Shown one piece after another: positions 1 to 7,931 of a DNA stretch of 64,000 nt. A program made the position numbers and the translations under genes. Every line of letters starts with the position of its first letter. The first letter of the stretch is position 1. Under the pieces are notes generated by a model. The model was not told the origin of the DNA. It ran no database searches and saw only the letters and a program-made list of their open reading frames with translations. Origin of the DNA: a virus; the IMG/VR virus record IMGVR_UViG_3300050821_003907, positions 117,161 through 181,160 of that record. The stretch is one strand, 5' to 3'.

Positions 1-58
1 TAATTCCGGCCTGCTCAGGATGTGCACGCTGCACGTCCTTCAGCCACGCCTCACTCAT
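1..58 (-). CDS. Partial small CDS running off the left edge
   Basis: The open frame starts with ATG at 58 (MSEAWLKDVQ) and is still open at the window edge, so only 19 residues are visible. It follows the stop of the next gene by 21 bases. No function can be inferred, and the ribosome site is weak. Confidence 0.35.
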   Translation of the reverse strand, partial: MSEAWLKDVQRAHPEQAGI

Positions 59-79
59 GTGCCAGCGCTGCGCGACCAC

Positions 80-250
80 CTAGAGGATGAGCTGGAAAAA
101 GCTGCTGACGAAGGACTCCGTTGGCTGGACGACAGCTTTCGCCACGTAGAATTCAATCTCGTCCTTGGTATACCAGTAAGGCCCAACGTACTTCCGGTAG
201 ACGCAGTTCTTGTCAGCAGCCTTGAATTCCTGGGGCCTGATGCGTGCCAT
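80..250 (-). CDS. Small hypothetical protein (56 aa)
   Basis: This 56-residue frame begins MARIRPQEFK, and its ATG overlaps the stop of the upstream HTH gene (TGATG), which suggests translational coupling. It is rich in aromatic residues (YRKYVGPYWY) and ends in a hydrophobic FFQLIL. Not recognised. It probably works with, or is controlled by, the HTH gene ahead of it. Confidence 0.55.
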   Translation of the reverse strand: MARIRPQEFKAADKNCVYRKYVGPYWYTKDEIEFYVAKAVVQPTESFVSSFFQLIL

Positions 251-561
251 CAGGCGATGTCTCTGTACGTCTTGCCTGTGATGACCTGGCGAATTGAGCT
301 GCGTGACGGCATGTTCGGCTGCTTGGAAATCTGCCAGTCGCTCAGCCCTTGAGAATTCAGCCGCTTGATTTCCCGCACGGTATCATCACTCATCGCACGG
401 TCCTTGCGCGCCTTAATTGGCTTGCTGTGACTAATGCCATTAAGCACGTTGTAGATTGTAGACGGGTTCACGTCATACTCCCTGGCGAGTGCCGTTACCC
501 CGGCAGCTTGTCGCAGGACCTTAATCATTTCGGCGTCATTTGTAGTAAGCTTACGGCTCAT
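250..561 (-). CDS. Helix-turn-helix DNA-binding protein (103 aa)
   Basis: The start at 561 (MSRKLTTNDA) is chosen because GAGGAAGGG lies 8 bases upstream; a longer frame to 618 has no such site. Two helix-turn-helix-like segments are visible, around residues 15-40 (AAGVTALAREYDVNPSTIYN) and 65-90 (SQGLSDWQISKQPNMPSRSS), each resembling resolvase or homing-endonuclease DNA-binding repeats. It lies head-to-head with the rightward genes at 617-1145, so it may be a local regulator. The DNA-binding role is an inference from the HTH pattern. Confidence 0.7.
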   Translation of the reverse strand: MSRKLTTNDAEMIKVLRQAAGVTALAREYDVNPSTIYNVLNGISHSKPIKARKDRAMSDDTVREIKRLNSQGLSDWQISKQPNMPSRSSIRQVITGKTYRDIA

Positions 562-616
562 GTCACGAAACCCTTCCTCATCCGCAATAGTTAATTCCCT
601 GTGGTAGGCTTGCGCC

Positions 617-826
617 ATGGATGTAATGCACTTGGTTCAGAACCCTGTGATGGACCCCATTGACCTTTGTGAATACCCCGTGGAAGTGTCGCAGAACATA
701 GGACTCAGGCTTGCGGCTGCTGAAGGACTTACTGAAGCAGAGGCACTAGACGCTTTCATTGAAGCCCTTCCTGACACCGTGACCACCGATAAAGGTGACA
801 TCCGCCTTATGTTCGTGGTGAGCTAG
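617..826 (+). CDS. Small acidic hypothetical protein (69 aa)
   Basis: This is one of only three confident rightward genes. The protein is acidic, with a helical GLTEAEALDAFIEALPDTV segment. The start at 617 has no clear Shine-Dalgarno; later ATGs at 626, 629 and 650 are possible. It is followed 7 bases later by the next rightward gene, so the two form an operon divergent from the HTH gene. Confidence 0.55.
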   Translation: MDVMHLVQNPVMDPIDLCEYPVEVSQNIGLRLAAAEGLTEAEALDAFIEALPDTVTTDKGDIRLMFVVS

Positions 827-833
827 GAGCGAC

Positions 834-1145
834 ATGAGCGATACTCTTGACGACAATCCCGGTGGCGCAACTAAGTTCACGCTGCCGTACATAGAAAAGG
901 TGCTAGGGAAGTTCCCGTTCATCGGAGTCAGTGAGCGTGACCAGATTCTGGCTAACCTCAAGGATGGTAAGCAAGTGCTCATGCACCTGGAGGGACGTCC
1001 TGACAAGGAATGCTTCCTGATGATTGTCAAGGTAGGTGACGGGCTTTACGGCGCTAAGACGATGCCTCATGACATCGGGCAAGCACTACTTGCAGCCAAC
1101 GAAATCCTGTTTTCCCTAGAGCAACCTGATGAGCCTGAAGAGTAA
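834..1145 (+). CDS. Hypothetical protein (103 aa)
   Basis: It starts MSDTLDDNPG after a good ribosome site (TAGGAGCGAC). The protein is soluble, with acidic ends (tail SLEQPDEPEE). Its middle reads DGKQVLMHLEGRPDKECFLM. No family was recognised. It is the second gene of the rightward pair and the last before a gene-free stretch. Confidence 0.7.
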   Translation: MSDTLDDNPGGATKFTLPYIEKVLGKFPFIGVSERDQILANLKDGKQVLMHLEGRPDKECFLMIVKVGDGLYGAKTMPHDIGQALLAANEILFSLEQPDEPEE

Positions 1146-1354
1146 TTCACAGGGACGCGTATCCACTTTCCGTAGAGCCTCACATGCCAGCAACGATTCT
1201 CAACTCAGTCAGTTCATCCTGCTCAGCAAAGCAGGTGGCACCGAACTAACGAGGAAAACCTTCACCGATACTTTCCCTACCCGAAGCAAGTGGCTGTTGT
1301 AAGCGGCGAAAGGAGGAAGACCGCCCGCGCCCCTGTGAATATTAACCCAGCTTG
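1146..1354. other. Gene-free stretch between converging units
   Basis: These 209 bases separate the rightward pair from the end of the long leftward run. A GC-rich AAAGGAGGAAGACC motif at about 1309-1322 looks like a ribosome site but is followed by no convincing frame. I see no gene here. Confidence 0.5.
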
Positions 1355-1362
1355 TTAGCTGG
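1347..1362 (-). terminator. Hairpin overlapping the last stop codon of the leftward run
   Basis: CCAGCT-TGTT-AGCTGG is a perfect 6-bp stem with a 4-base loop. On the minus strand it is followed by GTTAATATT, a weak T-rich tail. It overlaps the TAA of the 1355-1732 gene and sits where the long leftward unit should end. The stem is short, so termination is only inferred. Confidence 0.4.
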
Positions 1363-1732
1363 AAGCATCGCGACGGTAAACTAGCGTCGGCTTATGGACT
1401 TCAAAAAACTTCTCGATGGGACGAGCTCCGACTACAGCGGGCACGGAACTGTAGGTAACCGAGCAAGACGTGAAGCACTCAATGACAAATCCATCACAAC
1501 TAGCCCACGCCTTGCGCACGTACCAGTCAATGCCTCCGCTGCCGCGCCAGACATCGCCTACCTTGACCTCAGGCTGGACTTTATCCATCATGGCGTAAGG
1601 CAGAAACGCTTGGCGAGGCGCAGTTTCGGAATGGGAAACAGTAACCCAGGCACCGGTACTGCCAGGCATGTCAATCTTAGTGCGAAACTCCTTGATGACG
1701 ACCTCGTCACCTTCGCTGAATGCGTCTGTCAT
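1355..1732 (-). CDS. Hypothetical protein (125 aa)
   Basis: The start at 1732 (MTDAFSEGDE) overlaps the stop of the upstream gene as ATGA. The frame extends further upstream only by overlapping that gene. The N-terminal GDEVVIKEFRTK and later VKVGDVWRG patterns recall small beta-barrel (SH3-like) domains common in phage accessory proteins. No specific family was recognised. Confidence 0.6.
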   Translation of the reverse strand: MTDAFSEGDEVVIKEFRTKIDMPGSTGAWVTVSHSETAPRQAFLPYAMMDKVQPEVKVGDVWRGSGGIDWYVRKAWASCDGFVIECFTSCSVTYSSVPAVVGARPIEKFFEVHKPTLVYRRDASS

Positions 1733-1974
1733 GATTGCTCCCCTTCTAGCATTACTTCCCCATCCGCGCCAAATCGCTTGACCAGGACCCTCTCGCCACC
1801 GTACAACGCGAAGATGACCTGGCTTATTCCGGCGTTCTTGGCTAGCATCTGCGCGTCCCTGAGGGCCTGCGTGACGCCCTTGAGCGTGCCGGGGTATATC
1901 GTGACGCTCGGCCATGGACAGGGCTTCTCCGTGCCGCTACGACGCATGTATCGGTCAGGCTTAGACTCCGACAC
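1729..1974 (-). CDS. Hypothetical protein (81 aa)
   Basis: MSESKPDRYM start; the frame overlaps the preceding gene by 14 bases and the next by 4. A mixed alpha/beta segment, TLKGVTQALRDAQMLAKNAG followed by ISQVIFALY, suggests a small soluble fold. Not recognised. Confidence 0.65.
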   Translation of the reverse strand: MSESKPDRYMRRSGTEKPCPWPSVTIYPGTLKGVTQALRDAQMLAKNAGISQVIFALYGGERVLVKRFGADGEVMLEGEQS

Positions 1975-2341
1975 GCGCCAGCTCGTCCGGTACTAGCTCT
2001 CCGTCACGGAAGCGCCAGTTCTGCCCGTAGTAATTGGCGTACTTCTCAGGACCCTCATTATCCAGCATCTCTTCAATAGCTAGCATCACCTCTAGGGCCT
2101 CTTCAACGATGAAGCCCATGACCGATACCTGCCACAACTCATGCTCTAGGCCGCCAGCACGGTTCCAGCGCTTGCTGCTGGAATGGATGAACACCGTTGG
2201 ACCGCCCCAGATATTGTTGGATATGTCTGCCGCGTAATCGTAGGAAACTTCTGCCGTGCGCACGTTAATAGCTTGCAGGTGCCCAGTGCATGAGTCCCAT
2301 AGGCTGGAAAGAACAGGTGCACGGAACATGCGTTCAGTCAT
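1961..2341 (-). CDS. Hypothetical protein (126 aa)
   Basis: Soluble protein with Trp-rich motifs (NNIWGGPTVF, YYGQNWRFRDG) and a hydrophobic helix VEEALEVMLAIEEML. The ATG at 2341 abuts the stop of the 2341-2583 gene. No family recognised. Confidence 0.7.
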   Translation of the reverse strand: MTERMFRAPVLSSLWDSCTGHLQAINVRTAEVSYDYAADISNNIWGGPTVFIHSSSKRWNRAGGLEHELWQVSVMGFIVEEALEVMLAIEEMLDNEGPEKYANYYGQNWRFRDGELVPDELARVGV

Positions 2342-2583
2342 TAAAACGGATATCCAATCGGGAATACCTTCTTGAAAAGCTCTCGTGCTTCGGTAATAGG
2401 CTCAGGCGCGTGAGTGTGAGGATTGAATGTACGGTCTGAACGAATCAGATTGTCGGCTACACACATGTCGTATGCCTTAGCTAGTTCGTGCAATCGCCTA
2501 CGGATAAGTGCGGCATCATTGCCTGCGCTACGGTTACCGTGTGGCTTTACGCGAATAATGATGTAGCACTCTTCGTTAGTCAC
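2341..2583 (-). CDS. Hypothetical protein (80 aa)
   Basis: It starts with GTG at 2583, overlapping the previous stop as GTGA. The frame has a beta-strand YIIIRV near the N-terminus and a helix RRRLHELAKAYDMCVADNLI. Not recognised. Confidence 0.65.
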   Translation of the reverse strand: MTNEECYIIIRVKPHGNRSAGNDAALIRRRLHELAKAYDMCVADNLIRSDRTFNPHTHAPEPITEARELFKKVFPIGYPF

Positions 2584-2747
2584 GGTAGCTCCTTAATGCC
2601 CAATGCCGCTACCCAGCCATCAAACTCCCTGTGCCACGAGGGTGCGTTGGACCGGGAGCTGAACTCAGCACTGATGTCAATATAGTCTTCTCTTGCCTGC
2701 GCAAGCAATCTCGCAAGAGCTTCTTTGTCAACGCTAACGCGACTCAT
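2580..2747 (-). CDS. Small hypothetical protein (55 aa)
   Basis: ATG at 2747 is preceded by CTGAGGAGTGCAA, a strong ribosome site. The short helical protein begins MSRVSVDKEALARLLAQ and overlaps both neighbours. Function unknown. Confidence 0.6.
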   Translation of the reverse strand: MSRVSVDKEALARLLAQAREDYIDISAEFSSRSNAPSWHREFDGWVAALGIKELP

Positions 2748-2976
2748 TTGCACTCCTCAGTCGCTTGGTAAGTTCTTCTTGCATGTACTCGTAGCCTCGT
2801 GGCAGTGGACGCGTCAGGCTGTGTTCCTTTAGCATGTGCACGCACAGCTCTACTTCACAGTCAGCATCACTTTGAAAACGTCCGCACTGCCAGTCCCAGT
2901 CACACTGCTGTATACCGTTATCATCTTCACTAAGGTCACAGTAGGCTTCATACGCGGTGTAAGGCTCAACAGGCAT
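2734..2976 (-). CDS. Acidic Cys-containing hypothetical protein (80 aa)
   Basis: It starts MPVEPYTAYE after AGGAGAATC. It is strongly acidic with five cysteines (AYCDLS, QQCDWDWQC, ADCEVELC). The spacing does not clearly match a zinc ribbon. Not recognised. Confidence 0.65.
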   Translation of the reverse strand: MPVEPYTAYEAYCDLSEDDNGIQQCDWDWQCGRFQSDADCEVELCVHMLKEHSLTRPLPRGYEYMQEELTKRLRSANESR

Positions 2977-2983
2977 GATTCTC

Positions 2984-3463
2984 CTAATTACAGTACTTGT
3001 AGCCCGACACTTCCACCAGGAAACCGCCTTGGACAGCGCGCTCCATCAGGTAGTCCACCGTGCCAGCTTCTGAATACTCGTCCAGGCCAGCAGGGATTCG
3101 CAGGTTACGGCTAGTGGTGCTGTTGACAATGCCCGGCGCGGAGAACGCTACGTTGATTGTCTTGACGTTCTCAGTGAGAGACAACGGCTCATCACATCCG
3201 CAATTCTGACAGGTGAAACCCTCAGGTGGCAGGTAAAAGCACTTATGGCACGATGCCTTGACTTCCCACTCACGTACATCAAAGGCGCTAGCGATGGCTG
3301 CCAGCGGCGGCGGGTAGCGCGTGCCCTTTTCCATGCGCAGGATGTGGCTCTTGTGCACGCCACCTAGCAGCATTCCTACAGCCGCCAGTGACATCTTGTT
3401 CTCAGTGCGCAGACGCCGCAGGGAACGACGTGCCAGCTCTTGGTCTTGCTGAAGCTTATCCAT
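2984..3463 (-). CDS. HTH (Cro/CI-type) protein with zinc ribbon (159 aa)
   Basis: Residues 8-65 form an XRE-type helix-turn-helix (LRTENKMSLAAVGMLLGGV, KSHILRMEKGTRYPPPLAAI). Residues 72-89 hold two cysteine pairs, CHKC and CQNC, typical of a zinc ribbon. The remainder is a soluble C-terminal domain. This is the best candidate transcriptional regulator in the left part of the leftward run. Its target is unknown. Confidence 0.75.
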   Translation of the reverse strand: MDKLQQDQELARRSLRRLRTENKMSLAAVGMLLGGVHKSHILRMEKGTRYPPPLAAIASAFDVREWEVKASCHKCFYLPPEGFTCQNCGCDEPLSLTENVKTINVAFSAPGIVNSTTSRNLRIPAGLDEYSEAGTVDYLMERAVQGGFLVEVSGYKYCN

Positions 3464-3474
3464 AGTGGTCCTTA

Positions 3475-3792
3475 TTACATGCCGTGAGTGAGTCCGTCTG
3501 CGGTTCTTACAGTAAGCTTCAAACCCGACGGCATCGTTTTTAGCTCTATGAGGGTAAAGTCTCCGTAATCCATCACGAGGTCTAGGTAGGCTAGTAGACT
3601 GCTGACTTTTTGTCGAATTTCCAGGTCGTAACTGTACCAGTCATACGCCACGAATTCCGTGTCAGGCAAGTCATCGTCACCATGCACGGGACTGAAAAGT
3701 ACCGCAGCGCCTTGAGGTGCATTATGCGAGATGCCGTTATCGTCTACACCCCCAACATGGAACCCGAACTGGTATTTCACCAGCTCTATCAT
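3475..3792 (-). CDS. Hypothetical protein (105 aa)
   Basis: Soluble acidic protein with VKYQFGFHVGGVDDNGI and TLIELKTMPSGLKLTVRT strands. The ATG at 3792 overlaps the upstream stop by 4 bases. No family recognised. Confidence 0.65.
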   Translation of the reverse strand: MIELVKYQFGFHVGGVDDNGISHNAPQGAAVLFSPVHGDDDLPDTEFVAYDWYSYDLEIRQKVSSLLAYLDLVMDYGDFTLIELKTMPSGLKLTVRTADGLTHGM

Positions 3793-3974
3793 TCGAACTT
3801 CTCCACTCCGAGGAACAACGGGCCTAGCTCAATGTGAAGCCAGTACACCGAACTGTTAAAGCTGATGTAGAGGTGGACCCAGTCGCGCCAGCTTCTGTTA
3901 CGAACAGGACTCGTAGCCAGAGGTGACCAGTACGCGTAAGAGTGCCCTTTAGTGAGGACAATTTCAGGTTTCAC
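3789..3974 (-). CDS. Small hypothetical protein (61 aa)
   Basis: Trp/Tyr-rich 61-residue protein (YAYWSPLATS, SWRDWVHLYIS) in a chain of 4-base overlaps. Not recognised. Confidence 0.6.
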   Translation of the reverse strand: MKPEIVLTKGHSYAYWSPLATSPVRNRSWRDWVHLYISFNSSVYWLHIELGPLFLGVEKFE

Positions 3975-4195
3975 GTTAGCGCTTTCCTTCCCTCAGTGCC
4001 CAGCACCGCTATCTCCACGAGCCGCATGGTGTAGACGTGCTCCAGGGCACCGCGCATAGTGCGCTTCCAGTAATCACTCACGCCGTACTGGTTGCACTCA
4101 GGGTTAACGCAGAACCACTCCCAGCGCATTCCCGGCTTGTACCGTTCACCCCGGCGCTTGCGCACATGACAGTGGTGCTCGTGGTCCCAGTGCAT
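3971..4195 (-). CDS. His/Cys-containing small protein (74 aa)
   Basis: The N-terminus MHWDHEHHCHVRKRRGERYK and the following CVNPEC pair suggest a metal-binding zinc-finger-like fold. The ATG at 4195 overlaps the stop of the MazG-like gene. The function is unknown; nucleic-acid binding is possible given the basic stretch. Confidence 0.6.
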   Translation of the reverse strand: MHWDHEHHCHVRKRRGERYKPGMRWEWFCVNPECNQYGVSDYWKRTMRGALEHVYTMRLVEIAVLGTEGRKALT

Positions 4196-4632
4196 TACTG
4201 CACATCCCAGGGTAGCTCTTCCTGGTTCTCCAGGAGCCGCTTGATGGCAGGTTCTGCGGGCATGTAATTCGGGCCCTTGAGAATCTTGCCGTCATCGCGC
4301 AGGAGAGGCTGGCAGTCTGGCCCAATCTTAGACATGTTCGACAGGTGGACTAGCCGCAGGACTTCATCCAGGTTAATGCCGTAAGTAATCGCAGTCCCGT
4401 AGGCTACGTACACGACGTCAGCTAGTTCCTTGGCAATAGCCACGAGTTCATCTGACTCAAGAGCCTCAACAAGCTCACGCGTTTCCTCCCACTGAAGAGA
4501 TGAACGCAGGCTTATCTCCTGGTTGTCAATGTTTGCGGGCTGCGCGGGCGTGTTGCGCATGGGCAGGTCGAACATCGCGTGGAAGTTAGCGACTTCCCAG
4601 GCCACATCGGACACACCATCTGGTGTAGGCAT
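4195..4632 (-). CDS. MazG-like nucleotide pyrophosphohydrolase (145 aa)
   Basis: The all-alpha NTP pyrophosphohydrolase (MazG/phosphoribosyl-ATP pyrophosphatase-like) pattern is visible: WEETRELVEALE at 48-59, then KELADVVYVAYGTA at 68-81. These supply the EExxE and ExxD acidic residues that bind magnesium. A C-terminal RDDGKILKGPNY motif is typical of phage versions. The family hydrolyses nucleoside triphosphates to monophosphates plus pyrophosphate. In phages this may sanitise the pool or lower ppGpp-type signals. Start overlaps the methyltransferase stop, so the two are probably co-translated. Confidence 0.85.
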   Translation of the reverse strand: MPTPDGVSDVAWEVANFHAMFDLPMRNTPAQPANIDNQEISLRSSLQWEETRELVEALESDELVAIAKELADVVYVAYGTAITYGINLDEVLRLVHLSNMSKIGPDCQPLLRDDGKILKGPNYMPAEPAIKRLLENQEELPWDVQ

Positions 4633-5702
4633 TAGTATCCTCCTTCTATGTCAAGGGCGTGCTTAAGTGCTTTTGCAACACATGTAGCGAGCGTCGGCGG
4701 CACGGCATTACCGATTAGCCGGTAGGCTGAGCTGGCAGGGACCGCGTTCCACGGCAGGTCCACCGGAAAGGTCTGCAACGCAGCAGCTTCCTGCGCGGTA
4801 ATCCTGCGGTGAACATAACCACTGTCTCCGCGATAAGGACGGGCACCATCTACGAGAAAGGGGTGGTACCACTCTACCCACGGAGATACACTACCACCCG
4901 AGTTCAAGCTGAGAGAATCAATGAACGGAGTCTTGTTACCTCCCATTATTGCTGGAAGGGTATAAGCAGGTGCGTCTAGGTTCAGCGGTCGTGCTCCGTT
5001 GAATAGCATTCCACTGTACGGACTACTGCGAAGCACAGGATTGCGGGCGAATGTAATCTTTGCGTTCGACTTAATGTCGTTGCCCAGCGCTCCGTAAACA
5101 GGCATTTCCGATAGGACACTGCGAACTGTGCCGCCCCGCATGCGCTGGTCAAACATAGCACACGTAAACGGTATGGAAATGCTGGAATTCTTGGGGAATC
5201 CTGCCAGGAACAAGCGCTCGCGGTGCTGGGGCACGCCGTATTCTGCGGCATCAACCACTAGCGCGCACAAGTCGTAAGACTCCCGGAGGAAACTTTTCAG
5301 GCGCTGAAAAGCTGAAGCATGCCGGGAACTTGTAAGGTCCTTTACGTTCTCCATGAGGAATGCACGAGGCTTCTTTGCATACACCACTGCTGAAAATGCG
5401 AATATCATCTGGCTTCGAGGGTCGTCAGGGTCTTGATTGCCTGCCCTGCTGAATCCCTGGCACGGCGGCCCACCGATGATTACGTCGGAGTCAGGGATTT
5501 CCTCTTCCCAGTTAGCGTGCATGATGTTGCCGGTAGAAAAATGAGAATCACGCTGGGACATGTAGTTACGTTGCATGGCAGCATCGTGAATCACCTTGGC
5601 GTGAGGGTCGGTATCGTTAGCCCACTGCACATCGAACCCGGCATTCGTAAAGCCAATGTCAAGTCCGCCTGCTCCAGAGAACAAGCTTGTAACGGTAGTC
5701 AT
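4632..5702 (-). CDS. DNA (cytosine-5) methyltransferase (356 aa)
   Basis: All key C5-methyltransferase motifs are present. They are motif I SLFSGAGGLDIGF (6-18) for AdoMet, motif IV GGPPCQGFS (77-85) with the catalytic Cys81, motif VI ENV (119-121), motif VIII QHRERLFLAGF (159-169) and the closing motif RLIGNAVPP near the C-terminus. Length is normal and the frame intact, so it should be active. No restriction endonuclease partner is visible beside it, so an orphan, self-protective or regulatory methyltransferase is likely. The recognition site cannot be read from the sequence. Confidence 0.95.
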   Translation of the reverse strand: MTTVTSLFSGAGGLDIGFTNAGFDVQWANDTDPHAKVIHDAAMQRNYMSQRDSHFSTGNIMHANWEEEIPDSDVIIGGPPCQGFSRAGNQDPDDPRSQMIFAFSAVVYAKKPRAFLMENVKDLTSSRHASAFQRLKSFLRESYDLCALVVDAAEYGVPQHRERLFLAGFPKNSSISIPFTCAMFDQRMRGGTVRSVLSEMPVYGALGNDIKSNAKITFARNPVLRSSPYSGMLFNGARPLNLDAPAYTLPAIMGGNKTPFIDSLSLNSGGSVSPWVEWYHPFLVDGARPYRGDSGYVHRRITAQEAAALQTFPVDLPWNAVPASSAYRLIGNAVPPTLATCVAKALKHALDIEGGY

Positions 5703-5986
5703 CAGGTGTCCACCCCCTTTTCCTTACTGCCCGCCAGGTGCGACGTATGAAGCCTGCCAAGTATCCACTCTTCACCTTGGCGCATTGCTTTCTTGCGGAA
5801 TTTCTCGCACCCTATCAGCATTCCAGACTGAGACTGGACAATCCAGCCTCGAACAGGCCCACGGCTGACGGCAGCAAGCTTCTCGTATCTTCCCCCGGAC
5901 TTCCTGAGCATGAGAATCCTTGAGCCGTCAGCCTCATGTTCCCAGAACATCGAGCTCTCACCGGGGTTTAGCTTAACGCGGCGCAC
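5702..5986 (-). CDS. Hypothetical protein (94 aa)
   Basis: Basic soluble protein (MRRVKLNPGESSMFWEHEAD), directly upstream of the methyltransferase and touching its start codon. Not recognised. Tight coupling suggests a shared transcript rather than a proven shared role. Confidence 0.65.
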   Translation of the reverse strand: MRRVKLNPGESSMFWEHEADGSRILMLRKSGGRYEKLAAVSRGPVRGWIVQSQSGMLIGCEKFRKKAMRQGEEWILGRLHTSHLAGSKEKGVDT

Positions 5987-6320
5987 TGGCTTGCCAGATG
6001 AGCGTTAGTGCTCCGGTAGCACAGCTACGTGAGTACTGGCCAACGTCTCCGAACCTGCGAAGCGGAGTGCTAGTGTTAGTTTTACAGTCACTGGTGGCCT
6101 GCCAGACCACACCTGCGTCATCGCGGTAGATAGCCCCCGGAATAAGCGTGTCAGGAATGCGCACTACCATCGTGATGTGAGCCGGGTGAACGTAGGATGA
6201 TGTGTTAGCGACACCTCCCCTGACTTCAAAGCCATTTGCGTCTGACCGCGTAACGCGACCCCGGATTGTAACCTCTACAAGCTCATCATCACGAGGGTAA
6301 ATGAATGCGTTGTTAGACAT
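5973..6320 (-). CDS. Hypothetical beta-rich protein (115 aa)
   Basis: The pattern DELVEVTIRGRVTRSDANGF followed by further strands and a second module (GAIYRDDAGVVWQATSD) suggests two small beta-barrels. It overlaps the next gene by 14 bases. Not recognised. Confidence 0.65.
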   Translation of the reverse strand: MSNNAFIYPRDDELVEVTIRGRVTRSDANGFEVRGGVANTSSYVHPAHITMVVRIPDTLIPGAIYRDDAGVVWQATSDCKTNTSTPLRRFGDVGQYSRSCATGALTLIWQASAPR

Positions 6321-6486
6321 CTTTACGAGACTCCTGTCGTGCTCGCTCGATTACCTTGAGGGACAGTTCCGGGAACAGTTTGTCACCCTTGTGGAACAGT
6401 TCCATGTCAAGGTAACGTTCGAATGCTTTAAGCGCATTACGGTAGAGGACCGGATTAGCGTCCCCTGCTGACTGGTTCTTGCTCAT
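6313..6486 (-). CDS. Small hypothetical protein (57 aa)
   Basis: The start at 6486 (MSKNQSAGDA) is chosen because GGAGGA lies 5 bases upstream; the ATG 12 bases earlier would sit on that site. Helical and basic C-terminus (RARQESRKDV). Not recognised. Confidence 0.6.
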   Translation of the reverse strand: MSKNQSAGDANPVLYRNALKAFERYLDMELFHKGDKLFPELSLKVIERARQESRKDV

Positions 6487-6508
6487 CCGGTCCTCCACGT
6501 ATGTGCTG

Positions 6509-7441
6509 CTACTTACTGGGAATTACGATTCCGCTGCTGCTACCTGGCCAGCAAGAGAACCCGGCAGGCGGGTTAAGCTGACCATCAGAGATGGCGTTCA
6601 TGCACTGCTGCACTAGCACCAGCGGGTTATTGGCGACAGACTGCTCGATGATGTTGTTCGCCTTGGCTTGCGCCTGGGCAGTCTTCTCTGACTGCTGTGC
6701 GACATCAGTCTTAGCCGTCTGGGCCAGCACTGTGTTGATGCGATTCCGGACGGTCTGGTCGTACGTCAGCGGCTCAACGATGAGCGTGTCAATATGCACA
6801 TCATTGCCGATGCGGGCAGTCAGCGCGCTGGCAACCTCAGCCGATAGCTGAGCCGTGCTCGGGTTGCCGGGCGTTCCCGGTGCCGCATTGGTGGCGAGCA
6901 GCTTAATGGGGTCGTACCCATCATAGACGCTGTTCATCGCGACGTTCAGTTCCGGCTGAACCAAAGCCGTAGCCACGTTAGCGGTGTTGCCCTTGTACGC
7001 ACGGAACAGGGTGTCCGTCGCGCTCGGGACTAGCTGCCAGCGGAGCTTGACGTCTGCCTGAGCAGTCTGCTGCCCGGCAACGCGGACAGTAAGCGTGTAG
7101 TTCATGTTCTGGACGCTCTCGTCCATTAGTGACATGTTCTCCCACGGGGCAATCCAGTGAGGACCAGGGCCGTCGTAGCTAAGTACCTTCCCGAAGGAAG
7201 TTGTCACGCCGATATCGTAGGTTCCCACTGCATTGAACGAGCTGACAGCCAGCATGATGGCCGCCATGACACCAGCGAACGCGCCGATGCCTGTAGCCCA
7301 GTAGCCGATGAAGCGCATGTCTTGCGCATCAGTCGGATGCGTGTTGGGAGAAGCTGCGCCCTTCCGCAAGAGGACGGTTGTGATTACCATCGCAACCAGG
7401 AGTGCTGCGAAGAGAATCGCAAGGATGAAAGTGACAGGCAC
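6509..7441 (-). CDS. SPFH/prohibitin-like membrane protein (310 aa)
   Basis: Two N-terminal hydrophobic segments (about 4-25 and 45-70) are followed by a prohibitin/SPFH-type domain (VGTYDIGVTTSFGKV, TLTVRVAGQQTAQADVKLRW) and a helical Ala/Gln-rich segment (QTAKTDVAQQSEKTAQAQAK). Band-7/SPFH proteins form rings on membranes and control proteases or lipid domains. In phages they resemble host-membrane scaffolds or lysogeny modulators, but no such role is shown here. The C-terminal tail carries two cysteines. Confidence 0.8.
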   Translation of the reverse strand: MPVTFILAILFAALLVAMVITTVLLRKGAASPNTHPTDAQDMRFIGYWATGIGAFAGVMAAIMLAVSSFNAVGTYDIGVTTSFGKVLSYDGPGPHWIAPWENMSLMDESVQNMNYTLTVRVAGQQTAQADVKLRWQLVPSATDTLFRAYKGNTANVATALVQPELNVAMNSVYDGYDPIKLLATNAAPGTPGNPSTAQLSAEVASALTARIGNDVHIDTLIVEPLTYDQTVRNRINTVLAQTAKTDVAQQSEKTAQAQAKANNIIEQSVANNPLVLVQQCMNAISDGQLNPPAGFSCWPGSSSGIVIPSK

Positions 7442-7451
7442 TTAAGATTCC

Positions 7452-7589
7452 TTAGGCCGGGACGGGTTCGCGGGCAGGCTCGGGAGCAGCAGGCTCAGTG
7501 ACAGGAGTCTCCGCTGGCTCTTCCAGCGGCTCCAGTTCAATCTTGCGGAGAGGTCGCCCTATGTCTCCGTTGCGTGGTGTGGGTACCAT
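7452..7589 (-). CDS. Pro/Glu-rich small protein (45 aa)
   Basis: ATG at 7589 follows GGAGGTAGAC. After an N-terminal MVPTPRNGDIGRPLRKIELE it becomes a Pro/Glu/Ala repeat (EPAETPVTEPAAPEPAREP), so it is probably unstructured. Function unknown. Confidence 0.6.
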   Translation of the reverse strand: MVPTPRNGDIGRPLRKIELEPLEEPAETPVTEPAAPEPAREPVPA

Positions 7590-7642
7590 GTCTACCTCCG
7601 TAGTATCGTACGGTGTAACAAGTTGCCAAGGGCACGTATTCC

Positions 7643-7903
7643 CTAGGCTGGCGCGTGAGGCGGCCCTGGCTGGGAGAAGTCAGCGTAAGGAAGTCGTTCC
7701 TCACAGCCGTTTTGTCCCCGCCACATCTGGTAATCGTACTTGACCTTAGGCAGGTAACCATCTTTGTCACATGCCCTTGCAATCCAGATGACATCACACG
7801 TCGGGCAGTGCAGCATGTAGTTAAGCGCCTCGTAGCGCTCTCCGTTATTGCCGCAAAGCCAGCAGGTAAGGAGGCATTCCCCAGTGCCAGTAGCAGGACC
7901 CAC
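7643..7903 (-). CDS. Zinc-ribbon-like protein (86 aa)
   Basis: The start is GTG at 7903, preceded by AAGGAGGTG at ideal spacing. Two CxxC pairs (CWLC at 14-17 and CPTC at 33-36) form a probable zinc ribbon. The tail is Pro-rich (QPGPPHAPA). Function unknown. Confidence 0.65.
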   Translation of the reverse strand: MGPATGTGECLLTCWLCGNNGERYEALNYMLHCPTCDVIWIARACDKDGYLPKVKYDYQMWRGQNGCEERLPYADFSQPGPPHAPA

Positions 7904-7931
7904 GGGGAACACCTCCTTAGTAGTGGTGAGG

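Noticed and set aside
1174-1251. 21-codon plus-strand frame
   Set aside because: No ribosome site and no sign of selection; left as gene-free.
4632-5702. Complete restriction-modification system
   Set aside because: The methyltransferase is clear, but neither neighbour shows nuclease motifs, so only an orphan methyltransferase is supported.
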